Below are positions 44,650-52,498 of a stretch of 64,000 nt of DNA, piece by piece. Source of the stretch: Polynucleobacter sp. SHI8 (GTDB taxonomy: Bacteria; Pseudomonadota; Gammaproteobacteria; Burkholderiales; Burkholderiaceae); contig NZ_AP027204.1 of the NCBI RefSeq assembly GCF_027944005.1, positions 806,001 through 870,000 of the forward strand. The letters run 5' to 3'. Position numbers and translations under genes: made by a program. The notes under the pieces are model-generated. The model ran no database searches and had not been told where the DNA came from. It was given only the letters and a program-made list of their open reading frames with translations. Position 1 is the first letter of the stretch. The number at the start of each line of letters is the position of its first letter.

Positions 44650-46113
44650 ATGACCTATACCTTTGATCCAGAAAACACCTTGTTAAAAATAAAATATAAG
44701 GGTGGAAAGTTTCGTAAAGGTGAAGGCGAATATCCAGACGTTGATGAAAAAAGGCCGCTAGGTCTTCTCAAAGCAGATTTGCCAACTTTGTTTCCCTACA
44801 CTGGCTTTGGCGATTCGATTCCCAATCCTGAAAGAAGTCGTCCTCGCCAAGAAGTTCAAGTTGCTGTTTTGATGCGTGCAATTGCGACTGAGAAGCCATG
44901 GGAAGAAGAATGGGTGAGTTTTTGGCGTGATCATTTTTCTATTTATGGCTATGATCAAAACGTCGGAGCATTCACACCGCATTGGGAAGAAGAAGTTATT
45001 CGTAAATATTGCTTCACTAATTTTCGAACTATTTTAGAAGCGCAAGCAAGTCATCCTGCCATGCTGTATTACTTGAATAATCGTACTTCAAAAGCCGGAG
45101 CAGCGAATGAAAATTTCGCTCGTGAATTATTTGAATTACATACTTTAGGCAAGGGCGCATATTTGAATGCTCTTTACTCAGACTGGAAAAAAGTCCCTGG
45201 TGCTCAAGCGGGAAAACCTACAGGATATATCGATCAGGATGTATATGAAGCTGCCAGAGCATTTACTGGTTGGACGGTGGAAGATGGATCTGGATTAGGT
45301 GGCAAACAAAATTTACCAAGTTCGGGTAAGTTTATCTATATCGAGTCACGACATGATAATTATCAAAAACGGATTTTAGCTACAGAATTTTCTCCTTATG
45401 CAGGAGCCATGGCCGATGGTAGAAAAGTGCTTGATCTCTGTGCTTCCCATCTTGCCACTGCCAAGCATTTATCCGAGAAATTAGTACGGCGCTTTATTTC
45501 TGATACTCCGCCTCAAGAACTTATTCAGTCGACTATAAAAGTCTGGATCAATCAGATTAATCATCCAGAGCAACTCAGGCTCGTTTTAAATCATTTAATG
45601 AGTGAAGCAAAAAAAATTCCTGTAACAAAAAAACAAAAGGCCATGCGACCCACCCGCTTAGCCGCTAAATTTATCAGAGTAACCAATATTCCTTTTACAT
45701 TAGGTGAGGGGCAAGTGCTAGGTAATGTGGAAGGTGCTGGCGTACCACCGTATGGTTGGCCTAGTCCTGATGGCCCCCCAGATGGTATGAGTTGGATTTT
45801 ATCTTCGGCATATATGCGTCAACGGATGACTCTGATTCAGGGGTTGGCAGAAAATTGGTGGGGTACCGGTGAGTGGGATGCCTTTGCTGGAACGAGTTCT
45901 GATCGTACTTATCAAGAGTTAATGACTCGCTGGGAAAAAGCACTCTTCGGTGGATTTAGACCAGAGTTAAGTCAAGTTATTTTGAGTGGTCTAAAAATAA
46001 ATCCAGCGGATATTGTGAAGGACAACAAAAGGGCATGTAAGTTGGTTGGTATGCTAGCATGTGCGCCGAGTTTTCAGACAGAAGTTGTTTTTCCTAATAA
46101 TGAAAAAGGGTAA
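44650..46113 (+). CDS. DUF1800 family protein
   Basis: A 487-residue protein of the DUF1800 family, with motifs FWRDHFS, ENFARELFELHTLG and FTGW. Function is unknown; the family is usually paired with a DUF1501 gene, as here (9 bases downstream). Unlike its partner it has no visible signal peptide at the start I see, with AAGGGAG five bases before ATG 44650. It may travel with the Tat-exported partner or stay in the cytoplasm. Confidence 0.83.
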   Translation: MTYTFDPENTLLKIKYKGGKFRKGEGEYPDVDEKRPLGLLKADLPTLFPYTGFGDSIPNPERSRPRQEVQVAVLMRAIATEKPWEEEWVSFWRDHFSIYGYDQNVGAFTPHWEEEVIRKYCFTNFRTILEAQASHPAMLYYLNNRTSKAGAANENFARELFELHTLGKGAYLNALYSDWKKVPGAQAGKPTGYIDQDVYEAARAFTGWTVEDGSGLGGKQNLPSSGKFIYIESRHDNYQKRILATEFSPYAGAMADGRKVLDLCASHLATAKHLSEKLVRRFISDTPPQELIQSTIKVWINQINHPEQLRLVLNHLMSEAKKIPVTKKQKAMRPTRLAAKFIRVTNIPFTLGEGQVLGNVEGAGVPPYGWPSPDGPPDGMSWILSSAYMRQRMTLIQGLAENWWGTGEWDAFAGTSSDRTYQELMTRWEKALFGGFRPELSQVILSGLKINPADIVKDNKRACKLVGMLACAPSFQTEVVFPNNEKG

Positions 46114-46122
46114 GGAGAGATC

Positions 46123-47304
46123 ATGGATCGTCGAACATTTATGAGCGCTACAGGTTTTTCTGTTTTTAGTTTGATGTCGGGGATTAGCCAGTTTTCATTA
46201 GCGCAAACCCCATCAAAAATGAAGAGCGTAATCCAAGCCGGCCCATTCATTATTGTCTTTTTACGAGGTGGTGCAGATGGGCTAGGAATATTATCCCCAC
46301 TTGATGATCCCAACTTCATCGCTGCAAGACCTCCGCAGATGCGTTTTGAGCCAACCATGACCACTGTCAAAAAGGGTGCTATGACTTGGTATTGGCATCC
46401 TGCCGCCGCTCCTCTAGCGCAGCTGATGGAGGCTAAACGTTTAGTACCGTGGCATGCTGTTGGCCTGACTAATGAAACACGCTCACATTTTGAAGCGCAA
46501 GAAATCATGGAGCGGGGAGTTGATAGTTTACAAATAATTCCTGATACGTATGGCATGATCTCCCGGATTGCTTCGCAAAGCGGAATGAAAAATTCTGAAT
46601 TTTTATATGCTGGATCGAATAACTTACCTAGAGCAATGCAGGGTAACCTACCAGCAATGGCAGTTAAAGATTTACAAAATGGTGTGCCCTTTCCGGGTGG
46701 CGTAGATCAGCTAAAGATTCTTGAGAAATTAGTGATGGCTGATAAAAACCATCCGGCCTCATCTAACATTCAAGTAACTTTAGAGAATCTCAATAAAATT
46801 CAGAGTTTCCTCATGGGCAATGAAAAAAGAGTGAAGCCCTATGAATCAGCTGGGCAGACACCTTACCCTAATAATGATCTTGGTATTGGCCTTCGGTCTG
46901 TAGCACGTTTGATTCAAGCGAACATTGGATTGCAATATGCTTGGGTTGATCAAGGAGGGTGGGATATGCATGAAGGTGAGCCAGGCAGAATGTCAAATGT
47001 TCTTGGGCAACTTAGTCAAGGATTACAAGCCTTTGATCAGGATATGCAAGCGCAAAATAAAAAATATACCCTCGTGGTTTTGACAGAGTTTGGTCGTCGT
47101 TTTAGAAGTAATAACAGTAACGGCACTGATCATGGACATGGAGGACTTTCTTTTGTCATGGGGAGTCAGTTACCCAATCCACAAATGATGGGTCATTGGC
47201 CTGGTTTAAATGAGGGTGATTTAGACCGAGGGGTCGATTTAGCCGTGACCACACCGTATCAAGAGGTCATTCATCAGGCTTTACAGTGGGGTAGGATAGT
47301 TTAA
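46123..47304 (+). CDS. DUF1501 family protein, Tat-exported
   Basis: A 393-residue protein with a twin-arginine type start (DRRTFMSATG) and a hydrophobic stretch ending SLAQ. The FLRGGADGL, THFEAQ-like (RSHFEAQEIMERG) and DHGHGG (GTDHGHGGLSFVMG) segments are typical of DUF1501, a family related to sulfatase/alkaline phosphatase folds. It may be an exported hydrolase of unknown substrate. AAGGAGAG precedes the start. Paired with the DUF1800 gene. Confidence 0.84.
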   Translation: MDRRTFMSATGFSVFSLMSGISQFSLAQTPSKMKSVIQAGPFIIVFLRGGADGLGILSPLDDPNFIAARPPQMRFEPTMTTVKKGAMTWYWHPAAAPLAQLMEAKRLVPWHAVGLTNETRSHFEAQEIMERGVDSLQIIPDTYGMISRIASQSGMKNSEFLYAGSNNLPRAMQGNLPAMAVKDLQNGVPFPGGVDQLKILEKLVMADKNHPASSNIQVTLENLNKIQSFLMGNEKRVKPYESAGQTPYPNNDLGIGLRSVARLIQANIGLQYAWVDQGGWDMHEGEPGRMSNVLGQLSQGLQAFDQDMQAQNKKYTLVVLTEFGRRFRSNNSNGTDHGHGGLSFVMGSQLPNPQMMGHWPGLNEGDLDRGVDLAVTTPYQEVIHQALQWGRIV

Positions 47305-47336
47305 AACTGTTTAACATGACACGGTAAAATAGAGGT

Positions 47337-47780
47337 ATGGAAACTAAAGAATGCCTTTTATGCACAAACGATGGCGGAGATATACTCGCCTCTAACGCCT
47401 TACTTCGGATCATCGCTCCAGAAGAACCTGAGTTTCCAGGACTTATCAGGGTGATCTGGAATGCTCATCTTGGTGAGATGACTGATCTACCCTCTCAGCA
47501 CAGAAGTGCCTTGATGCAAGTGGTGTGTCAAGTTGAGCAATTGGTTCGTGATGTCTTGCATCCGCATAAAGTGAACCTTGCTAGTTTTGGTAATTTTGTG
47601 CCACACCTTCACTGGCACATTATTCCTCGTTGGGAGGATGACTCTTATTTCCCTGAATCAATTTGGGGAACCAAGTTACGTGACATCGCAGATGATCTTT
47701 TACAAGAGAGACATCAACAAGCACAAGACTTGTATGAAGCGATTCGTAGCTTTGATTTTAAGAGTCAATACAATGCCTAA
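47337..47780 (+). CDS. HIT family protein
   Basis: A 147-residue histidine-triad protein with the HLHWHIIPRW motif. The last histidine of the triad forms a covalent nucleotidyl intermediate in this family, which cleaves nucleotide phosphoramidates or dinucleoside polyphosphates. The exact substrate is not visible. Its end overlaps the start of nth by eight bases, so the two genes are coupled. Confidence 0.85.
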   Translation: METKECLLCTNDGGDILASNALLRIIAPEEPEFPGLIRVIWNAHLGEMTDLPSQHRSALMQVVCQVEQLVRDVLHPHKVNLASFGNFVPHLHWHIIPRWEDDSYFPESIWGTKLRDIADDLLQERHQQAQDLYEAIRSFDFKSQYNA

Positions 47781-48426
47781 GCTCATGAATCCTGCGCAGC
47801 GTGAAGCTTTTTTTGCGACGCTGCAAAAGATTAATCCTCATCCAAAAACAGAACTTGAGTATTCCTCAGAGTTTGAGTTATTAGCTGCAGTTCTCTTATC
47901 TGCTCAGGCAACTGATATTTCTGTGAATAAAGCGACTCAAAAACTATTTCCTGTAGCAAATACCCCCCAAGCGATTTTAGATCTTGGAGAAAAAAAGTTA
48001 ATCAAATATATCCAGACTATTGGGCTTTATAGGTCCAAAGCAAAACATTTAATCCAAGCATGTCAAATCTTAGTGAAAGAGCATGGCGGAGTAGTTCCTC
48101 AAGATCGTGAGTCACTTGAAGCGTTGCCTGGAGTTGGGCGTAAAACTGCAAATGTTGTCCTCAATACAGCCTTTGGGCAACCCACCATGGCGGTAGATAC
48201 ACACATCTTTCGAGTATCGAACCGAACCGGTTTAGCTCCTGGAAAAGATGTTTTAGAAGTCGAGAAAAAACTACTCAAAAGAGTGCCTGCTCATTATTTA
48301 ATCAATGCCCATCATTGGTTGATATTGCTAGGTCGTTACATTTGCAAAGCAAGAACACCAGTATGTGCCAGTTGTCCAGTAGCACCAGTGTGTCAATTCA
48401 AAGAAAAAAATATCGATTATGTTTAA
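47773..48426 (+). CDS. nth: Endonuclease III, base excision repair glycosylase
   Basis: A 217-residue Nth. The helix-hairpin-helix LPGVGRKTANVVL contains catalytic K124; D142 in VDTHIFRV is the second catalytic residue; C191, C198, C201 and C207 (C-x6-C-x2-C-x5-C) hold the [4Fe-4S] cluster. It removes oxidised pyrimidines and nicks abasic sites. Start ATG 47773 overlaps the HIT gene end; ATG 47785 is an alternative four codons later. Coding sequence further upstream in this frame belongs to the HIT gene region and is not part of the protein. Confidence 0.94.
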   Translation: MPKLMNPAQREAFFATLQKINPHPKTELEYSSEFELLAAVLLSAQATDISVNKATQKLFPVANTPQAILDLGEKKLIKYIQTIGLYRSKAKHLIQACQILVKEHGGVVPQDRESLEALPGVGRKTANVVLNTAFGQPTMAVDTHIFRVSNRTGLAPGKDVLEVEKKLLKRVPAHYLINAHHWLILLGRYICKARTPVCASCPVAPVCQFKEKNIDYV

Positions 48427-48844
48427 TCCGACAAAAGATCAAGTTCGTGATTTTTTTTGTCTTGCTTGGAAAAAACAACAAGATAGTGGCGTGTTAACTC
48501 CCCTTGAATCAATTGCCGCAAGATGGATGGTCGAACATCCTGAGTATCATGCTTTATTGAGTCAAGCAGAGGAAGCTAAGGCACAAGATTTTTCTGTAGA
48601 AAATGGTCAAACGAATCCCTTTTTACATTTATCAATGCATATGAGCTTATCTGAGCAGATTCAGATTGATCAGCCAGTCGGAATCAGACAAATCAGCCAG
48701 GTTTTAATGATGCGTCATGATGATGAGCATCGTGCGCATCATCAGATGATGGAATGTCTTGGTAAAGTGTTGTGGGAAGCATCACGCGCTGGAACCGCAC
48801 CTGATATGAATCGTTATATTGACGAACTTAATCAGTTGATTTAG
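48419..48844 (+). CDS. DUF1841 family protein
   Basis: A 141-residue protein of the DUF1841 family, which is common in beta- and gammaproteobacteria and of unknown function. It contains a HLSMHMSLSEQIQIDQPVGI segment and a C-terminal ECLGKVLWEASRAG region typical of the family. Overlaps the nth end by eight bases, so it is likely cotranscribed. Its stop region overlaps the convergent RnfB-like gene by 17 bases. Confidence 0.8.
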   Translation: MFNPTKDQVRDFFCLAWKKQQDSGVLTPLESIAARWMVEHPEYHALLSQAEEAKAQDFSVENGQTNPFLHLSMHMSLSEQIQIDQPVGIRQISQVLMMRHDDEHRAHHQMMECLGKVLWEASRAGTAPDMNRYIDELNQLI

Positions 48845-49535
48845 AGTCGCGTTGTTCTAAATTAGCCTTCGCTCTGGCCATCGCAGCTTCAATAATGGCT
48901 TTTTTACGAGCCTGTTCAATGAGCATGCTGGAGTCTGAAGGAGTTTCCTTCTGAATCGCTTTCAGCTTGGTAGCTGCTTTTAGAGTTTGTCTTTTGAGTA
49001 AATCTCTTTTTTCGCGTTCAAGCCGAATTTTTCTTGTTTCATAGTGTTGCTTAGCAATCTTCGCTTGAGCTTCTGACCAAGCATTCCAACCGGTTTGATT
49101 TTCAGTGATGGGCAGCATCGTAATACAGTCGACAGGGCAGGGAGGAACACATAAATCACATCCAGTGCAACGTTCACTCACAACCACATGAAGTTGTTTT
49201 GGCGCTCCAACAATCGCATCCACCGGGCATGCCTGAATACATAAAGTACAACCAATACATTCCATCTCGCGGATGACAGCTAAGGGCCTTGGTCGCTCAA
49301 CACCGCGTTGTGAATCGAGAGGAAGAGGGGCTTTACCGAGTATGTTTGAGAGTCGAATAATACCTTCTTGCCCACCTGGCGGACAACGATTCTGAGTAGC
49401 TTCGTCATTAGCCATTGCTTGCGCGTAGGCATGACAATCTGGGTAGCCACATTTTGTACATTGTGTTTGAGGCAAAGCATCATCTAGTTGTTGTAACAAA
49501 CTAGATGAGCTTGGCTGGAATAAAACCGTAGTCAC
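48828..49535 (-). CDS. RnfB/RsxB-like ferredoxin without membrane anchor
   Basis: A 235-residue iron-sulfur protein: N-terminal Fe-S domain (C26, C29, C34, C51) as in RnfB, two [4Fe-4S] ferredoxin motifs (C93-x2-C96-x2-C99-x3-C103 and C123-x2-C126-x2-C129-x3-C133), then a charged, helical tail (residues 160-235) rich in Lys and Gln. It lacks the N-terminal membrane helix of RnfB, and no other rnf genes are next to it. Start codon is GTG. In related genomes this type lies near nth as a stand-alone electron carrier; the partner is unknown. Confidence 0.82.
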   Translation of the reverse strand: MTTVLFQPSSSSLLQQLDDALPQTQCTKCGYPDCHAYAQAMANDEATQNRCPPGGQEGIIRLSNILGKAPLPLDSQRGVERPRPLAVIREMECIGCTLCIQACPVDAIVGAPKQLHVVVSERCTGCDLCVPPCPVDCITMLPITENQTGWNAWSEAQAKIAKQHYETRKIRLEREKRDLLKRQTLKAATKLKAIQKETPSDSSMLIEQARKKAIIEAAMARAKANLEQRDSKSTD

Positions 49536-49548
49536 TCTTGTAAAGAGT

Positions 49549-51000
49549 TTAGGCCTTCGACCTAGAAGTTGCAGATGTTCTTGTACGAGTCACTTTAGTA
49601 GCCACTTTTTTTGCAACAGCAGGTTTTGCTGCACTTTTAACAGCAACAGTTTTCTTTGCCGCTACCGGTTGAGCTACTTTCTTTGCAGTTGTGACCCGCT
49701 GAGTTGAGGGTTTTATGGCCTCAGTAGTTGTTTTGGTAACCACTGGCGTGATTGGAGTGCCTGGGTGTTTACGAATAAATTCAGAAATCTTTGGATAAAC
49801 GCTTTCGCGCCAACGACGGCCTGAGAAAATACCGTAGTGTCCAGCCCCTTTAACTTCGAATTCTTCTTTATTATTTTTTGGAATACCTGCACAGAGCTCA
49901 AGAGCAGCACTCGTTTGGCCGCTACCAGAAATATCATCGAGTTCACCTTCAATGGCAAGAAGAGCCGTCTTTTTAATATCTTGCGGCCGAACGAGTTGTC
50001 CACCCACTTTCCATGTTCCTTGAGGGAGTGCAAATTCTTGGAAAACGGTTTTAATGGTTTCTAAGTAATAGGCTGAATCCATATCAAGGACAGCATTATA
50101 TTCATCATAAAATTTACGATGTGCTTCTGCGTCTAGTGCATCACCCTTAAGAAGGTCCTGAAAATAGTCCCAATGTGAGCGCAAGTGACGATCAGGATTC
50201 ATAGCGACGAATCCAGCATGTTGAAGGAAGCCTGGATACACTTTACGACCTGCACCTGTGTGATTAGGTGGTACGGTATAAATCACATTGTTCTCAAACC
50301 ATTCGAATGATTTCGTCATTGCTAAAGAGTTAACCGCTGTTGGTGATTTACGTGCATCGATGGGGCCGCCCATCATTGTCATTGTCACAGGTGTTTTTTC
50401 ACCATTCGAAGCCATTAGAGAAATCGCCGCAAGTACAGGAACTGTAGGCTGGCATACAGAAATGACATGCAAATTATCAGCGCCAATGAAACGAATGAAG
50501 TCTTGGATATAGTAGACGTAATCATCGAGATGAAACTTGCCTTCAGAAGTTGGTACGAGGCGAGCGTCGACCCAATCAGTCAAATAAACCTTATGGTTTT
50601 GCAATAAAACAGAAACAGTGTCTCTGAGTAAAGAAGAGTGGTGACCAGATAATGGAGCAACAACCAAAACGATCGGCTCTTTCTTCATCGCTTTAATCAC
50701 ATCGACATCATCAGAATAACGCTTAAAACGCATTAAATTACAAAATGGTTTTTTTAAAGAGGTGAACTCAGTAACAGTTACTTTTTTACCCAGAACATCA
50801 ATCGTTCTAATACCAAAATCAGGCTTTTCATACTCCTTGCCCAGTCGGTATAAAAGTTCATATCCGGCTGCAATACGTTGCGAGATTGGATAATAAGAAA
50901 GGGGATTATTAGGGTTTATAAACGCTTTTGCAGTCGTTTGAGCCCATGAGCTTAGCGGCTCTAATAAAGCACGATTAAATTCTTGGAGTTGATACAACAT
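49549..51000 (-). CDS. phaZ: Intracellular polyhydroxyalkanoate depolymerase with basic C-terminal tail
   Basis: A 483-residue PhaZ of the Ralstonia PhaZa1 type. The catalytic triad C183 (VISVCQPTVP), D355 and H388 is at the same numbering as the reference enzyme. It mobilises stored polyester granules inside the cell. The ATG at 51000 is chosen because the family starts MLYQL and AAGGA lies eight bases upstream; TTG 51021 is less likely. Residues about 415-483 form an extra Lys/Ala/Pro/Thr-rich tail with repeated AKK-type motifs not found in the reference enzyme (about 419 residues). The tail looks like the DNA-binding tails of histone-H1-like and PhaM-type proteins. Confidence 0.93.
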   Translation of the reverse strand: MLYQLQEFNRALLEPLSSWAQTTAKAFINPNNPLSYYPISQRIAAGYELLYRLGKEYEKPDFGIRTIDVLGKKVTVTEFTSLKKPFCNLMRFKRYSDDVDVIKAMKKEPIVLVVAPLSGHHSSLLRDTVSVLLQNHKVYLTDWVDARLVPTSEGKFHLDDYVYYIQDFIRFIGADNLHVISVCQPTVPVLAAISLMASNGEKTPVTMTMMGGPIDARKSPTAVNSLAMTKSFEWFENNVIYTVPPNHTGAGRKVYPGFLQHAGFVAMNPDRHLRSHWDYFQDLLKGDALDAEAHRKFYDEYNAVLDMDSAYYLETIKTVFQEFALPQGTWKVGGQLVRPQDIKKTALLAIEGELDDISGSGQTSAALELCAGIPKNNKEEFEVKGAGHYGIFSGRRWRESVYPKISEFIRKHPGTPITPVVTKTTTEAIKPSTQRVTTAKKVAQPVAAKKTVAVKSAAKPAVAKKVATKVTRTRTSATSRSKA

Positions 51001-51127
51001 AACATCAATCCTTTGCCACAATGAGGTAGTTGAAGGTATTAAACCTTTAATTCAATATATATTGCATCGCAACAACTTGATATTACACCAGTTCAGTACT
51101 TTGCTTAATGATTTTTCTGTGTCAATT

Positions 51128-51151
51128 AGATAAAAGAGCCCTTTTTTATCT
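51128..51151. terminator. Hairpin at the end of the aminotransferase gene
   Basis: AGATAAAA and TTTTATCT arms around an eight-base loop overlap the tyrB-like stop. The tail is not strongly T-rich, so termination is uncertain. Confidence 0.3.
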
Positions 51152-52346
51152 ATAAAACAGCTGCTATTGCTTTTGCAACATAGGCAATATTTTTTGTATT
51201 TAAAGACGCCACACAAATTCGGCCTGTTCCAACCGCATAAACGCCATGGTCAGCGATCAAGTGATCTACTTGATCTTTAGAAAGACCTGTGTAGGAGAAC
51301 ATGCCACGTTGGGCAGCAATAAAGGAGAAGTCTTTAGTTGCACCTGCGGCTTTGAGTTCTGCAATTAATTGGGTACGCATTTGTTTAATACGATCACGCA
51401 TTTGGGCAAGCTCTTCTTCCCACATCGCTCTCAGTTCAGGGGAGTTGAGCACAATCGAAACAATGGCTCCACCATGCGTTGGGGGATTAGAGTAGTTTGT
51501 ACGAATCACGCGTTTGACTTGTGATGCAACACGAGATGACTCATCGGCATTTTGCGTAACGACGGTAAGTGCGCCTACTCGCTCACCGTAGAGTGAGAAC
51601 GATTTAGAGAATGAGCTTGAAATAAAGAATGACATACCTGACTGGGCAAAGAGTCGAACGGCGATGCCATCTTCGAAGATGCCATCCGCAAAGCCTTGGT
51701 AAGCCATATCTAAAAATGGTATTAAATTTTTACTTTGACAGATTTGCACCACTTCTTGCCATTGGTCAGTACTCATATCTGCGCCAGTCGGATTGTGGCA
51801 GCAGGCATGTAAGACAATGACGCTATCAGCAGGCATGGTTAAAAGAAATTCTTTCATGGCGACAAAGTTCACGCCACGTGTTTCCGGGTTGTAATAGGGG
51901 TAGTTCACGACTGTAAAGCCGGCACCTTCAAACAGTCCACGATGGTTTTCCCAGCTTGGATCGCTAATCGCAACTTGTGAATTAGGTTTTAAACGTTTAA
52001 TAAAGTCTGCCCCTACTTTTAAAGCACCAGTACCACCAAGACCTTCGAAGGTCACGGCACGATGCTGGGCAATAATTGGACTATCGGCACCAAAAACCAA
52101 GGATTGAACAGCGCTGTTATAAGTAGCAATTCCCTCAATTGGTAAATAGCCACGAGATTTTGGGTTTTCTAAAATTTGTTTTTCAGCGACTTGCACAGCA
52201 CGCAGAAGAGGAATTTTTCCTTCGTCCGTAAAATAGACTCCTACACCTAAGTTCACCTTATTTGCACGCGTATCTGCATTAAATGTTTCATAAAGACCAA
52301 GAATGGGGTCACGAGGGGCAAGTTCAACGGAGGAAAAGAGTGTCAT
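51150..52346 (-). CDS. tyrB: Aromatic/aspartate aminotransferase
   Basis: A 398-residue class I PLP aminotransferase of the TyrB/AspC type. The N-terminus ELAPRDPILGLYETF, the HACCHNPTGADMS motif and the PLP lysine in SSSFSKSFSLYGERVG are characteristic. It transfers amino groups to 2-oxo acids such as oxaloacetate or phenylpyruvate. The gene is divergent from uvrB; the 152-base gap has AT-rich promoter sequence but no clear operator. AspC is an equally possible name. Confidence 0.87.
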   Translation of the reverse strand: MTLFSSVELAPRDPILGLYETFNADTRANKVNLGVGVYFTDEGKIPLLRAVQVAEKQILENPKSRGYLPIEGIATYNSAVQSLVFGADSPIIAQHRAVTFEGLGGTGALKVGADFIKRLKPNSQVAISDPSWENHRGLFEGAGFTVVNYPYYNPETRGVNFVAMKEFLLTMPADSVIVLHACCHNPTGADMSTDQWQEVVQICQSKNLIPFLDMAYQGFADGIFEDGIAVRLFAQSGMSFFISSSFSKSFSLYGERVGALTVVTQNADESSRVASQVKRVIRTNYSNPPTHGGAIVSIVLNSPELRAMWEEELAQMRDRIKQMRTQLIAELKAAGATKDFSFIAAQRGMFSYTGLSKDQVDHLIADHGVYAVGTGRICVASLNTKNIAYVAKAIAAVL

Positions 52347-52498
52347 AAGTTATTAATCGATTCAAAAAGAAGTAAAAAGTGATCTATGAATGAATGTAGA
52401 CAAGCTACATGAAAGCCTCATTACAAATAAAAAATATAAAAAAACTGCAATAATGTAGAACTAATCAAACATACTTCTTCTATTTTAAACAAACTCTC

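Noticed and set aside
47578..47772. Longer nth protein starting inside the HIT gene
   Set aside because: The extra 65 residues match no endonuclease III and are the HIT gene read in another frame.
51000..51021. Start of phaZ at 51021
   Set aside because: That codon is TTG; ATG 51000 has AAGGA at the right distance and matches the family start, and puts the triad at the reference numbering.
52347..52498. LexA box in front of uvrB
   Set aside because: No CTGT-N8-ACAG sequence was found in the gap; some CTG/CAG-like bits are too degenerate.
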